From Rhizobiaceae bacterium (lineage in GTDB: Bacteria > Pseudomonadota > Alphaproteobacteria > Rhizobiales > Rhizobiaceae): 64,000 nucleotides of DNA. The first letter of the stretch is position 1. The number at the start of each line of letters is the position of its first letter. The position numbers were made by a program, and so were the translations under genes. This document shows, piece by piece, positions 36,445-47,292 of the stretch. The notes below the pieces were generated by a model. It did no database searches. It was not told the DNA's origin and saw only the letters and a program-made list of their open reading frames with translations. The DNA is taken from assembly GCA_025698895.1 (NCBI GenBank), contig JAILWO010000002.1, forward strand, positions 930,001 through 994,000. Reading direction: 5' to 3'.

Positions 36445-37266
36445 ATGAATGCGCCTCATCAGGCCGGCGCGGGCGCGCGCATCGTCACCTGCGAGAACAT
36501 CGAACGCTCCTTCGGCGGCCTCAGGGCGCTGAAGGGCGTCGGGCTTCACGTCGACGAGGGCGAGATCTTCGGGCTGGTCGGCCCGAACGGCTCGGGCAAA
36601 ACCACGATGGTCAACGTCATGACCGGCTTCTATCCGCCCGATGCCGGCACCGTCACGCTGTTCGGCCAGGACGTGACCGCCGTCAAGCCGCACCGGATCG
36701 CCGAGATGGGCGTGGCGCGCACCTTCCAGAACCTCGCCCTTTTCAGGGGCATGAGCGTGCTCGACAACATCCTGCTCGGCCGCCACACGCATATGAGGCC
36801 GAGCGCGCTGGGGTCGCTGTTCTACTGGCTGTGGGCGCAGAAGGAGGAACTGGCCAACCGCCGCGTGGTCGAGGAGATCATCGAGTTCATGCAGCTCGAG
36901 GACATCCGCGACGAACCGGTCGAGGTGATCCCGATCGGGCTGCAGAAGCGAGTCGAACTGGCGCGCGCGCTGGCCGCCGAGCCGCGCTTCCTAATCCTGG
37001 ACGAGCCGATGGCCGGCATGAACCAGGAGGAGAAGGAATATATCGCGCGCTTCATTCTCGACGCGCGCGACGAGCGCGGCGCCACGATCCTCATCATCGA
37101 GCATCACATGGACGTGGTCACCGCCATCTGCGACCGCGTGATCGTGCTGTCCTATGGCGAGATCATCGCCGAGGGCGAGCCGAGGGAGGCGATCGCCGAC
37201 CCGAAGGTCGTGAAGGCCTATCTGGGCGAACGCGCCGCCAAGCGCCACGCCGGGGTGGCGGCATGA
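36445..37266 (+). CDS. Branched-chain-type (HAAT) ABC transporter ATP-binding protein, LivG type
   Basis: First of two ATPases of the importer. 273 residues from ATG 36445 (AAAGGGTGG upstream; a GTG 12 bases earlier is possible). Walker A LVGPNGSGKTTMVNVMTG (about 47), LivG-specific GVARTFQNLALFRGMSVLDN, Walker B FLILDEPMAGMNQEEKEYIA and switch His IIEHHMDVV. The ABC signature is unusual, VIPIGLQKRVELARAL in place of LSGGQ, a variant known in ligase-associated importers. The stop overlaps the ligase start (ATGA). Confidence 0.93.
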   Translation: MNAPHQAGAGARIVTCENIERSFGGLRALKGVGLHVDEGEIFGLVGPNGSGKTTMVNVMTGFYPPDAGTVTLFGQDVTAVKPHRIAEMGVARTFQNLALFRGMSVLDNILLGRHTHMRPSALGSLFYWLWAQKEELANRRVVEEIIEFMQLEDIRDEPVEVIPIGLQKRVELARALAAEPRFLILDEPMAGMNQEEKEYIARFILDARDERGATILIIEHHMDVVTAICDRVIVLSYGEIIAEGEPREAIADPKVVKAYLGERAAKRHAGVAA

Positions 37267-39215
37267 ATGCGGTCGCGCCGAAGGACCTGACCGTCGAGCA
37301 CTGGCCGGTCCGCGAGGACGGCCTGCCGGCGACGCTGGTCGCCGCGCTGGCGCGCAACGCGGCCGAAAGCGGTTCGCGCATCGCCTTTCGCGAGCGCGAG
37401 CACGGCATCTGGCGCGAATGGAGCTGGCGGCAGGCGCTGCACGAGGTGATCTCGCTGGCGGCCGGCCTGGAGGCGAGGGGTCTGAAGGCGGGCGACGCGC
37501 TGACCGTGGTCGGCGACAACCGCGCCTCGATCTATTTCGCCATGCTGGCTGCCAATGCGCTCGGCGCCTTTCCGTCGCCAGTCTATCCCGACGTGCCGGT
37601 CGACGAGTTCGGCAACTACATGCGTTTCGGCGATCCCAGGATCGCGCTCGCCGAGGATCAGGAGCAGGTCGACAAGCTGCTGGACCTGCGCGACCGGACC
37701 GGGCGGCCCGAAACGATCCTTTTCGATGATCCGCGCGGCATGGGCGCCTATGGCGACAAGGGGATCGTCTCGATCGCCGAATTGCGGGCCGAGGGCGCCC
37801 AGATCCTGGCCGAGCGCACCGGACTGGCGGCCGAACTGGTCAACCGCGCGACCGGCGAGAACATCGCCGTCCTGCTCTACTCGTCGGGCACGACCGGCCT
37901 GCCGAAGGGCATCCCGCTCAAGCACCGCAATGTCGTCGGCGGCATCAAGAACGCCGAGGCGGGCCAGTATTTCCAGCGCCACGAGGAACTGTTCGCCTAT
38001 CTGCCCACGGCCTGGGTCGGCGATTTCATCTTCACGCTCGGGGCGGGCGTGCTGCTTGTCGCGACGATCAACATTCCCGAGCGTCAGGAAACCGCGCTGC
38101 ACGACCTGCGCGAGGTGGCGCCGACCTTCTATCTGGCCGCGCCGCGCGCCTGGGACAACATGCTGACGCGGGTTCAGGTCGGCATGGCCGATTCGACCAA
38201 TCTGAAACGCCGCCTGTTCGACTATTTCATGCCAAAGGCGATCGAGCTGGAACGCAAGCGGCTGGCCGGCGAGCCGATCGGTTTGGGTGAAAGACTGCGC
38301 GACTGGCTCGGCGAAATCCTCGTTTACGGCCCGATCAAGGATTTCCTCGGCCTCTCCCGGGCCGAACGCGCCTTCACCGGCGGCGAGGCGATGGGCGAGG
38401 AAACCTTTTTGTTCTTCCGCGGGCTCGGCATCAAGCTCAAGCAGTTCTACGGCCAGACGGAGACTTGCGCCCTATCGGCCGCGCAGGTGGAAGGCAGCGT
38501 CAAGCTGCACACGGTCGGCAAGGCCATGCCGGGCGTGGAGGTTAAGATCGCCGACGATGGCGAAATCCTGCTGCGTTCGGCCTCGGTCATCGACGGCTAC
38601 GCAGACGACGCGGAAGCCAGCGCCAAGGCGATCGTCGACGGCTGGCTGCGCACCGGCGACGCCGGCCATATCGAGCCGGACGGTCATCTGGTGGTGCTCG
38701 GACGCGTCAGCGAGGTCGTGCGCACCGCCCAGGGCGAGCGCTTCATTCCCAACTTCATCGAGAACCGCATCAAGTTCAGTTCCTTCGTGCGCAATGTCGC
38801 CGTGATCGGCGCCGGACGCGAGGAACTGACCGCGATCGTGTGCATCGACTACGAGGCCGTGGGCCATTGGGCCGAGCGCCGCTCGATCACCTACGGCTCC
38901 TATGCCGAGCTGTCGCAGAAGCCGCAGGTGCTCGATCTCGTCGCGGGCGTGATCGCGCATGTGAACCAGGCCCAGCCGGAAGGCCTGCGCGTGCGCCGCT
39001 TCGTCAATCTGCACAAGGATTTCGACGCCGATGACGGCGAGATCACGCGCACCCGAAAGCTGCGGCGCGGCGTCATCGAGGAAAGCTACGCCAAGCTGAT
39101 AGAAGCGCTTTATTCGGGCGAGGCGCGCGTCACCTTCGACGCGGCGATCACCTATGAGGACGGCACGCGCGGCGTGCTCAGCCGCGAACTCGAAATCCGC
39201 GAGGTTCCGTCCTGA
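37263..39215 (+). CDS. AMP-dependent acyl-CoA ligase (long-chain fatty acid CoA ligase type) within the transporter operon
   Basis: Activates a carboxylic acid to its CoA thioester at the cost of ATP. 650 residues. P-loop-like AVLLYSSGTTGLPKGIPLKH (about 208), AYLPTAWVGDF, EAMGEETFLFFRGLGIKLKQ with FYGQTETC (about 400-406), GWLRTGDAGHIEPDGHLVVL (about 460) and LGRVSEVVRTAQGERFIPNF. The insert ERKRLAGEPIGLGERLRDWL is the FAA1/bubblegum-type linker. The catalytic Lys near ITRTRKLRRGVIEE is conserved. It overlaps both neighbours, so its product is made in step with the transporter; substrate unknown. Confidence 0.9.
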   Translation: MNAVAPKDLTVEHWPVREDGLPATLVAALARNAAESGSRIAFREREHGIWREWSWRQALHEVISLAAGLEARGLKAGDALTVVGDNRASIYFAMLAANALGAFPSPVYPDVPVDEFGNYMRFGDPRIALAEDQEQVDKLLDLRDRTGRPETILFDDPRGMGAYGDKGIVSIAELRAEGAQILAERTGLAAELVNRATGENIAVLLYSSGTTGLPKGIPLKHRNVVGGIKNAEAGQYFQRHEELFAYLPTAWVGDFIFTLGAGVLLVATINIPERQETALHDLREVAPTFYLAAPRAWDNMLTRVQVGMADSTNLKRRLFDYFMPKAIELERKRLAGEPIGLGERLRDWLGEILVYGPIKDFLGLSRAERAFTGGEAMGEETFLFFRGLGIKLKQFYGQTETCALSAAQVEGSVKLHTVGKAMPGVEVKIADDGEILLRSASVIDGYADDAEASAKAIVDGWLRTGDAGHIEPDGHLVVLGRVSEVVRTAQGERFIPNFIENRIKFSSFVRNVAVIGAGREELTAIVCIDYEAVGHWAERRSITYGSYAELSQKPQVLDLVAGVIAHVNQAQPEGLRVRRFVNLHKDFDADDGEITRTRKLRRGVIEESYAKLIEALYSGEARVTFDAAITYEDGTRGVLSRELEIREVPS

Positions 39216-40102
39216 TGGACATGCTGCTTCTGGCCGAACTGTCGATCAACGGCGTCTTCGTGGGGCTGATGTACGCGCTGGTCGCGGCCGGCATCGTGCT
39301 GATCTACAAGACCTCGGGCATCGCCAATCTGGCGCAGGGCGCGCTGGCCATGATGGGCGGCTATGCGGCCTGGGCCTTCACGGCGATGGTGGGCCTGCCG
39401 ATCTGGCTCGCCATTCCGATCGCGCTGGCCGTGATGTTCCTGGCCGGCGTGGCACTGGAACGTTTCGCGCTGAGGCGCATGGTCGGGCAGCCGATCATCA
39501 TGGTCATCATGCTCACGCTGGGGCTGGAGATCATGCTGCGCGGCGTCCTGCCGGGCCTGTTCGGCTCGGCGGTCAAGCGGCTGGACGTCGGCATTCCCAA
39601 CACGCCGCTCTTCCTCGGTGACCTGTTCCTCAACCGCGCGACGCTGATCGGTGGCTCGGTCTCCTTCGTGCTCATCCTGCTGGCGATCGCCTTCTTCAAC
39701 TCGAGGCTCGGCATCATCATGCGCGCCGTCTCCGACGACCAGTCCGCCTCCTGGTCGGTCGGCATCAGGGTCGAGCGCGCGATCGCGATCGCCTGGGGCC
39801 TGTCAGCGATGATGGCGACCACCGCCGGCGTGCTGTGGGGCGCCACCCAGGGCGTCGACTGGTCGCTTTCGCTGCTCCTGATCAAGGCGCTCGCGATCGC
39901 CATACTGGGCGGGCTGGACTCGCTGCCGGGCGTCCTGATCGCCGGCATCATCGTGGGGTTGGCCGAAAGCCTGGCCACCGGCATCCTCGACCCGATCGTG
40001 GGCGGCGGCACGCGCGACGTGGTGGCCTCCGTCATCATCGTGCTGACGCTCCTGCTCAGACCGCACGGCCTGTTCGGCCGCGAACATATCGAAAGGGTCT
40101 GA
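39215..40102 (+). CDS. HAAT ABC transporter permease, LivH type
   Basis: Membrane subunit, 295 residues, with about eight hydrophobic segments. LivH hallmarks: GVFVGLMYALVAAGIVLIYK, TSGIANLAQGALAMMGGYAA, RMVGQPIIMVIMLTLGLEIM and the EAA-like loop RAVSDDQSASWSVGIRVERA. The C-terminus has GGLDSLPGVLIAGIIVGLAE. The ATG shares a base with the ligase stop (TGATG). Confidence 0.92.
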   Translation: MDMLLLAELSINGVFVGLMYALVAAGIVLIYKTSGIANLAQGALAMMGGYAAWAFTAMVGLPIWLAIPIALAVMFLAGVALERFALRRMVGQPIIMVIMLTLGLEIMLRGVLPGLFGSAVKRLDVGIPNTPLFLGDLFLNRATLIGGSVSFVLILLAIAFFNSRLGIIMRAVSDDQSASWSVGIRVERAIAIAWGLSAMMATTAGVLWGATQGVDWSLSLLLIKALAIAILGGLDSLPGVLIAGIIVGLAESLATGILDPIVGGGTRDVVASVIIVLTLLLRPHGLFGREHIERV

Positions 40103-40106
40103 GCCG

Positions 40107-41180
40107 ATGTTCTACCGCCGCGCCGGCATCCGCCACACCCGCTACCAGGACGAGCGCCAGCTCTGGCCTCTGCCGTTCGACCGGCGGCTGGCGATCCTGA
40201 TCTTCCTGCTGGCGCTGGCCGCCCCCTTCATCGTCGACCGCCTCTACCTGGTCAGCTACCTGCTGCCCTGGATCATCTGGTCGACGGCCGCGCTCGGCCT
40301 CAACTTCCTGATGGGCGGCGCCGGCCAGATCCATCTCGGCTACGGCGCGGTCATGGCGATCGGCGCCTATTGCTCGGTCCACATGGTGCGGGCCGGCGTC
40401 CCGTTCGAGATCGCGATGATCGCCGGCGGATTGCTGAGCGCGGCCGTCGGCATGATCTTCGGCGCGGCGGCGCTGCGCGTGAAGGGGCTCTATCTGGCGA
40501 TGGCGACGCTGGCCATGCAGTACATCGTCGACTTCGTCATCATCCAGTTCCCGGCCATCAGCGGCGGCACCCAAGCCACGATCCAGGTGCCGCGGGTCTC
40601 GTTCCTGGGCGTGCCGATCGTCGGCGACCGCCCGACCTATTACGTCGCGCTGTTCGTGTGCGTGGTGGTGACGCTGTTCATGCTCAATGTGCGCCGCTCC
40701 AGCTTCGGCAGGGCGCTGGCGGCGGTGCGCGAGAAGGACTACGCCGCCGCCGTGATCGGGGTGAACACCTTCCGCTACAAGCTGCTCGCCTTCTGGGTCT
40801 CGTCATTCATCGGCGGCGTCGTCGGATCGGTTTTGGCCGTCTGCTACTATCGCGCCATCTCTCCGGACCAGTTCCATCTCGACCTGTCGATCTCGCTGGT
40901 CGCCATGGTGATCGTCGGCGGGCTGGGCTCGGTGCTGGGCTCCTTCTTCGGGGCGGCGCTGATCCTGTTCGCGCCGATCCTGCTCAACCAGTTCGTCGGC
41001 TTCCTGTCGAGCGAGTTCGGGCTGGCGATCACCAGCGACCTGAGAAGCCATCTGCCGCTGATGCTGTACGGGGCGATGATCGTCGGCTTCCTGCTGTGGG
41101 AGCCGCTCGGCCTCGCCAAGATCTACGCCAATATGAGGAATTACTTCCTGGTCTGGCCGTTCCGCCACGCCAGGCAGTGA
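40107..41180 (+). CDS. HAAT ABC transporter permease, LivM type
   Basis: Second membrane subunit, 357 residues; follows LivH by 4 bases. Hydrophobic throughout, with LMGGAGQIHLGYGAVMAIGA (LivM signature, about 68), AALRVKGLYLAMATLAMQYI, the EAA-like loop ALAAVREKDYAAAVIGVNTF (about 205) and a conserved VIVGGLGSVLGSFFGAALIL. The basic N-terminus FYRRAGIRHTRYQDERQLWP is cytosolic. Confidence 0.93.
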   Translation: MFYRRAGIRHTRYQDERQLWPLPFDRRLAILIFLLALAAPFIVDRLYLVSYLLPWIIWSTAALGLNFLMGGAGQIHLGYGAVMAIGAYCSVHMVRAGVPFEIAMIAGGLLSAAVGMIFGAAALRVKGLYLAMATLAMQYIVDFVIIQFPAISGGTQATIQVPRVSFLGVPIVGDRPTYYVALFVCVVVTLFMLNVRRSSFGRALAAVREKDYAAAVIGVNTFRYKLLAFWVSSFIGGVVGSVLAVCYYRAISPDQFHLDLSISLVAMVIVGGLGSVLGSFFGAALILFAPILLNQFVGFLSSEFGLAITSDLRSHLPLMLYGAMIVGFLLWEPLGLAKIYANMRNYFLVWPFRHARQ

Positions 41181-41215
41181 TTGGGAAGAAGACCCAGACA
41201 GTGGAGGAAGCAAAC

Positions 41216-42472
41216 ATGGAACGCAGAACATTCCTGACGGGAACGGCGGCCGCCGCGCTCGTCTCGCAAATGCCGATCACGATCGCCCGGGCGCAGGACA
41301 AGGTGATCAAGTTCGCGATGCCGCAGGACTTCACCAAGGTCTATACCTTCGTGACGGCCGAATACAGCCAGGGCCAGCGCGACTACATTTCGCTGATCAA
41401 TGCCCGCGGCGGCATCAACGGCTACACGATCGAAGCCGACGTGTCCGATCACGGCAACGACCTGCCGCGGGCGATCGAGGCCTATGAGCGCGCGAAGACC
41501 GAAGGTGCGGTACTGATCGATCCGCTGTCGACTCCTGTCGCGCGCGCGCTGGTGCCGCGCGTGCTCGAGGACGAGATCAATATGGTCACCGCCTTCTCGG
41601 GCCGCTCGGACGCCGCCGACGGCACGGCCTTTCCCTATGTCATGCCGCTGTCGCCCAATTACTGGACGCAGGCGGGCCTGCTGATCGACTATTTCCGCCA
41701 GAAGGACGGCGACCTCAACGGCAAGAAGATCTGCTTCGTCCATATCGACACCCCGTTTGGCAAGGAGCCGCTGCCGATCCTGGAAAAGCTCGCCGAGCAG
41801 CAGGGTTTCGAGCTTGTCACCTTCCCCTATACGCCCCCCGGCAACGACCAGTCGGCGATCTGGCCGCAGGTGCGCCGCGCCCGACCGGACTGGGTGATGT
41901 TCTGGGGTGCGGGCGTGGGACAGACCACGGCGCTGACCGAGGCGGTTCGAAACGGCATGGACATGAGCCGGATGTCGTCCTCGGTCTGGATCTCGGAATC
42001 GGACATGGAAGTCGCCGGGGCTCAGGATGTGACCGGCGTGCTGAAAGTCGAGCCCTGCGCCTCTGGCCGCGATCCGAAGCCGATCCAGGACATCCTGGCC
42101 GAAGTGGTCGAGCCCGGCAACGGCGCCGGGCCGGAGGAGAAGGTCGGCACCAGCTACTACAATTACGGCGTCATGATCACCGCGATCATCATCGAAGGCG
42201 TGCGCAAGGCCATCGAGAAGGCTCCGGATGGACCGGTCACGGGTCCGTGGCTCAATGACGGCCTGCACTCGATCCGAGACTTCGACGCCGACGGCATGAT
42301 CCCGCCGGTGACGATCACGCCGGAGGATCACCAGGGCGGCGGCATGGCCCGCATCGCGCACTGGGACGGCGAGAAGTTCGTCGCCGACACCGATTTCTTC
42401 ACGGCCAACCAGGACGTGGTCTGGGAGGAGATCCGCAAATACTCGGAAGAGTTCAAGAAGACCGGCGAATAG
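41216..42472 (+). CDS. HAAT ABC transporter substrate-binding protein
   Basis: Periplasmic binding protein, 418 residues; GGAGGAAG before the ATG. The signal MERRTFLTGTAAAALVSQMP contains RRTFL, a twin-arginine-like motif, so Tat export is possible. The mature fold is the type I (Leu/Ile/Val) bilobed domain: YISLINARGGINGYTIEADV, AIEAYERAKTEGAVLIDPLS, GKKICFVHIDTPFGKEPLPI and FWGAGVGQTTALTEAVRNGM. The ligand cannot be deduced; with the ligase in the operon an organic acid is more likely than an amino acid. Confidence 0.9.
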   Translation: MERRTFLTGTAAAALVSQMPITIARAQDKVIKFAMPQDFTKVYTFVTAEYSQGQRDYISLINARGGINGYTIEADVSDHGNDLPRAIEAYERAKTEGAVLIDPLSTPVARALVPRVLEDEINMVTAFSGRSDAADGTAFPYVMPLSPNYWTQAGLLIDYFRQKDGDLNGKKICFVHIDTPFGKEPLPILEKLAEQQGFELVTFPYTPPGNDQSAIWPQVRRARPDWVMFWGAGVGQTTALTEAVRNGMDMSRMSSSVWISESDMEVAGAQDVTGVLKVEPCASGRDPKPIQDILAEVVEPGNGAGPEEKVGTSYYNYGVMITAIIIEGVRKAIEKAPDGPVTGPWLNDGLHSIRDFDADGMIPPVTITPEDHQGGGMARIAHWDGEKFVADTDFFTANQDVVWEEIRKYSEEFKKTGE

Positions 42473-42485
42473 GCCGGCCCGGTTC

Positions 42486-42516
42486 GCGCGGCCCCGGACC
42501 GGGTCCGGGGCCGCGC
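42486..42516 (+). other. 14-bp intercistronic hairpin between the binding-protein and LivF genes
   Basis: GCGCGGCCCCGGAC (42486-42499), 3-base loop CGG, GTCCGGGGCCGCGC (42503-42516), a perfect stem with no T tract in the 72-base gap. Like the malE-malF hairpins of E. coli it may protect the binding-protein message and reduce read-through into the ATPase gene. Confidence 0.65.
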
Positions 42517-42544
42517 CTGACCCTGCATTTCAACGGATCGGCTG

Positions 42545-43336
<792 letters not shown>

Positions 43337-43342
43337 GCCGTT

Positions 43343-44491
43343 TCAGCGCAGCGAGAAGCGCACCGGCACCATGATCGTGCGGTTGACGCCCGGCGGCGGC
43401 GCGGGCACCGGCGAGGCGCGCCGGACCATGGCGACCACCTCCTCGTCGAGTTCTGAGATGCCCGAGGAGCGCGCCAGCGCCACCGAGCCCACATTGCCAT
43501 TGGCGTCGATGGAAAAGCGCACATAGGCCGTGCCCTGCTTGCGCGCGCGCCGCGCCGAATCCGGATAGCGCTTGCGGCGCTCCAGATGGGCGAGGAGGCG
43601 CGACTGCCAGCGCGCCGGAGACACCGACGAGGCCGCGCCGCGGCTCGTCTGCTGGGCGGCGGCGCGGTCGGCCCGTTCGGCCTGAACCGCGCCCTTGCGG
43701 GTTTCGGGCGAGGGGGCGGCCTGCCGTTTCGGCGGCGCCTGCCGCCTGGGCTGTTCGGGCTTCGGCTCGGCGCGCGCCTGTTTTACCGGCGGCGGCGGAT
43801 CGGGCCGCGCCGTCGGCAGGGGCGTCTCGACCCGTTCCAGTTCCTCCACGATCATCCGTTCGACCGGATCGACGACCTCTTCCAGACGCTCGATCTCGTC
43901 TGGCTGGACGGGAAGGGCGACTTCGGGCTCGACCGGGCTTGCCGCTTCGGGCTCCAGCGGCCGCACTGCCGCCTGCTGCTTGACGGGTTCGGCGCGCTCC
44001 TCGACCGGTGTCGTGGCCGTCGCGGTCCGGTCGGGCCGCACCGGCTCGGCCGTTTCGGGCGTCACCGACGCGAGCCGCTCTTCGGCGGGTTCCGTCACCG
44101 GCTGGGCCGTCTCCTGCCGCACCGGCTGGACCGATTCCAGCGGGGTCTCTTCCGAGAGCGTCTCGATGTCCTCGGTCACGGGTGTGGCGACGTCGTTGGG
44201 CTTGACCGGCTGCATGGTCGGCGGCGCTTCCACGCCGGCCGAATCCTGCGCATCCGTGGCGATCTCGTCCTCGGCCGCCTCGGGCGCGACCGGGGTGGGG
44301 GCGAGGTCGATCATGATCGCCGCCTGGGTCTCGGCCGCGGCGGACGGGGGAGGCGGTTCGCGCAGCGCCCACCATGCCGCGGCGACATGTGTGCTCAGCA
44401 TGACGACCGCGGCGGCGGCCCACAGCGACACCTGGCCGCGCGACGTGCCCGCGAGCTGCCGTGACCAGGCTATGTCGGCCGGCGCGTTCAT
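43343..44491 (-). CDS. tonB: TonB-family energy transducer
   Basis: Links ExbBD proton flow to outer-membrane receptors or other envelope machines. 382 residues: one N-terminal membrane segment (about 18-42), a long Pro/Glu/Val-rich periplasmic spacer (about 50-290; EPVKQ-, PVEPEV-type repeats), and the TonB C-terminal domain (about 300-382) with RRKRYPDSARRARKQGTAYV, RFSIDANGNVGSVALARSSG and VNRTIMVPVRFSLR. Last gene of exbB-exbD-tonB; the start overlaps the exbD stop (ATGA). No TonB-dependent receptor gene lies in the window. Confidence 0.88.
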   Translation of the reverse strand: MNAPADIAWSRQLAGTSRGQVSLWAAAAVVMLSTHVAAAWWALREPPPPSAAAETQAAIMIDLAPTPVAPEAAEDEIATDAQDSAGVEAPPTMQPVKPNDVATPVTEDIETLSEETPLESVQPVRQETAQPVTEPAEERLASVTPETAEPVRPDRTATATTPVEERAEPVKQQAAVRPLEPEAASPVEPEVALPVQPDEIERLEEVVDPVERMIVEELERVETPLPTARPDPPPPVKQARAEPKPEQPRRQAPPKRQAAPSPETRKGAVQAERADRAAAQQTSRGAASSVSPARWQSRLLAHLERRKRYPDSARRARKQGTAYVRFSIDANGNVGSVALARSSGISELDEEVVAMVRRASPVPAPPPGVNRTIMVPVRFSLR

Positions 44492-44961
44492 TCGCCCTGG
44501 ACGCCTCCCGCCGGCAGGACGCCGTTGGCGACGGGCGCGACGGCGGTCTCCAGACCGACGAGCGCGATCTTCAGATAGCCCGCCGAACGCAGCAGGTTCA
44601 TGACGTTCATCAGGTCGCCATAGGCGACCGCCTTGTCGGCGCGCAGGAAGATGCGGGCTTCCTTGTCCCCATTGGTCGCGCCGTCCATGGCCCGGCCAAG
44701 CGAATCGTGAGGGATGGCATCATTGCCGAGCGCGAGCGTCAGGTCTTCCTTCACCGTCAGATAGACCGGTTCGTCCGGTCGCGGCTGGGGGGCGGCGCTG
44801 GAGGCCGGCAAATCGACATTGATGTCGACCGTGGCGAGCGGCGCCGCCACCATGAAGATGATGAGCAGCACCAGCATGACGTCGATGAAGGGCGTGACGT
44901 TGATCTCGTGGTTTTCCTCGAGATCGTCTGTCTCGGCACCACGATTGAGGCTGCCGGCCAT
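44488..44961 (-). CDS. exbD: Biopolymer transport protein ExbD
   Basis: 157 residues, one membrane segment (about 22-42) with the proton-path Asp in EINVTPFIDVMLVLLIIFMV (about 25). The periplasmic part has VDINVDLPASSA, EPVYLTVKEDLTLALGNDAI and RIFLRADKAVAYGDLMNVMN, the usual ExbD/TolR fold. Four bases separate it from exbB. Confidence 0.93.
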   Translation of the reverse strand: MAGSLNRGAETDDLEENHEINVTPFIDVMLVLLIIFMVAAPLATVDINVDLPASSAAPQPRPDEPVYLTVKEDLTLALGNDAIPHDSLGRAMDGATNGDKEARIFLRADKAVAYGDLMNVMNLLRSAGYLKIALVGLETAVAPVANGVLPAGGVQGE

Positions 44962-44965
44962 GGCG

Positions 44966-45973
<1,008 letters not shown>

Positions 45974-46078
45974 CGGTCCCGGTACTCTCGTCCTGTCTGC
46001 GCCGCCCGCCGCGACCTACCATGTCGCCAGCGCGCGATCGGCGCAAGCGTCCCTATCGGACGCCTGCCTATATATCAG

Positions 46079-46093
46079 GACTAATCCAGTCAA
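46079..46093 (-). promoter_or_regulatory. Candidate exbB promoter element with inverted repeat
   Basis: Minus strand TTGACT (46093-46088) as -35, overlapping GACT-N5-AGTC (46091-46079). An AT-rich TATATA follows but at suboptimal spacing (13 bases). It does not match the TGA-N9-TCA pattern of the RirA box or the Irr box, so iron control is not supported by sequence. Confidence 0.3.
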
Positions 46094-46128
46094 CTTTCGG
46101 GTGGAAGCCCCGCCGGGCCAATTTTTTG

Positions 46129-47292
46129 TCAGGCGGCGGATCGCGCCTTCCGGCCAACCATCATGGATCGCGCGGCCGCCGCGCCCAGCGCGGCAGGCCG
46201 CTCGCAGCTCGTGGTCATCTCCACGAATTGCCCGGTTTCACCGGATCGCAGGACCGCCGTCATGACGTCGACGACGTGGAGCGCGAATTCGAGCGAACAG
46301 CGATGCGGACGGTCCTCCGCGATGGCCAGCGCCATGTCCGCCAGCCCCACCGTGCGGTAGTTGGCCAATGGCCCGCGCGGCGAATCCTGGTTGGGCTCGC
46401 CGAACGGATGCTTCCATGCCGGCAGCTTCTCGACCGGGCGGTCTTCCTCGGTCAGCCGCACCTCGCCCCCGAAGAAGTTCGGATCGGGCACGTGAAGCGT
46501 GCCGCCCTCGCCATATAGCTCGATCGGCGCGTGGCCGTGCTGCCAGACATCCCAGGACGCGTTGAAGGTGACGACGGCACCTTCAACGAACTCCAGAATG
46601 GCGTGGATCGTCGTCGGCGTGCCGACGGGGATGGTCTCGCCGCTGCGCGGACCGTTGCTGATGACGCGCTCGGGCCTCGGCACCGACGTGACGGCGGCGA
46701 CACGCCTGACCGGGCCCGCAAGTTGTACGAGGCTGGAGATGTAGTAGGGGCCGAGGTCGAGGATGGGACCACCGCCCGGCGCGTAGAAGAAGTCCGGATT
46801 GGGGTGCCAGTGCTCCATGCCGTGGCTCATGACATGGCACACGCCACTCGTGATCCGGCCAATCCTGCCGGCGTCGACCAGCGCGCGCGCCTGCTGGTGC
46901 GCGCCGCCGAGGAAGGTGTCGGGCGCCGATCCGATACGCAGCTCGCCGGCTTCGGCGATCGCCTTGAGCGACAGCCCTTCCTCGAGCGACAGCACGAAGG
47001 GCTTTTCGGAGTAGACGTGCTTGCCGGCCTCGAGCGCCTGCTTGGAAATGGCGTAGTGCGCCGCGGGTATGGTCAGGTTGACGACGATGTCGACATCGCC
47101 GGCGGCGATCAGCTCGTCGACTGGCATGGCACGAATGCCGAAGGCTTGCGCCTGCGCCTTCGCCAGATCGTCCCTCAGGTCGGCGCAGGCGACGATCTCC
47201 ACGCCCCTGAACAGCGGCGCGAGCCTGAAATAGGCGGTCGAAATGTTGCCGCAGCCGATCACGCCGGCGCGCAGGGTGCGATTGGCGGCCAT
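46129..47292 (-). CDS. Gfo/Idh/MocA-family oxidoreductase
   Basis: NAD(P)-dependent dehydrogenase for a sugar or cyclitol. 387 residues from MAANRTLRAGVIGCGNISTA (Rossmann GxGxxS/A-type, about 11-16); the ATG shares a base with the isomerase stop. EKPFVLSLEEGLSLKA holds the catalytic EKP Lys (about 97). PGGGPILDLGPYYISSLVQL (about 180) carries the D-x3-H/Y active-site motif, here as Tyr. The long C-terminal beta domain includes HAPIELYGEGGTLHVPDPNF. Last gene of the sugar operon; substrate not known. Confidence 0.9.
   Translation of the reverse strand: MAANRTLRAGVIGCGNISTAYFRLAPLFRGVEIVACADLRDDLAKAQAQAFGIRAMPVDELIAAGDVDIVVNLTIPAAHYAISKQALEAGKHVYSEKPFVLSLEEGLSLKAIAEAGELRIGSAPDTFLGGAHQQARALVDAGRIGRITSGVCHVMSHGMEHWHPNPDFFYAPGGGPILDLGPYYISSLVQLAGPVRRVAAVTSVPRPERVISNGPRSGETIPVGTPTTIHAILEFVEGAVVTFNASWDVWQHGHAPIELYGEGGTLHVPDPNFFGGEVRLTEEDRPVEKLPAWKHPFGEPNQDSPRGPLANYRTVGLADMALAIAEDRPHRCSLEFALHVVDVMTAVLRSGETGQFVEMTTSCERPAALGAAAARSMMVGRKARSAA

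Noticed and set aside
46079-46093. RirA or Irr iron box before exbB
   Set aside because: The inverted repeat GACT-N5-AGTC fits neither TGA-N9-TCA nor TTTAGAA-N3-TTCTAAA.
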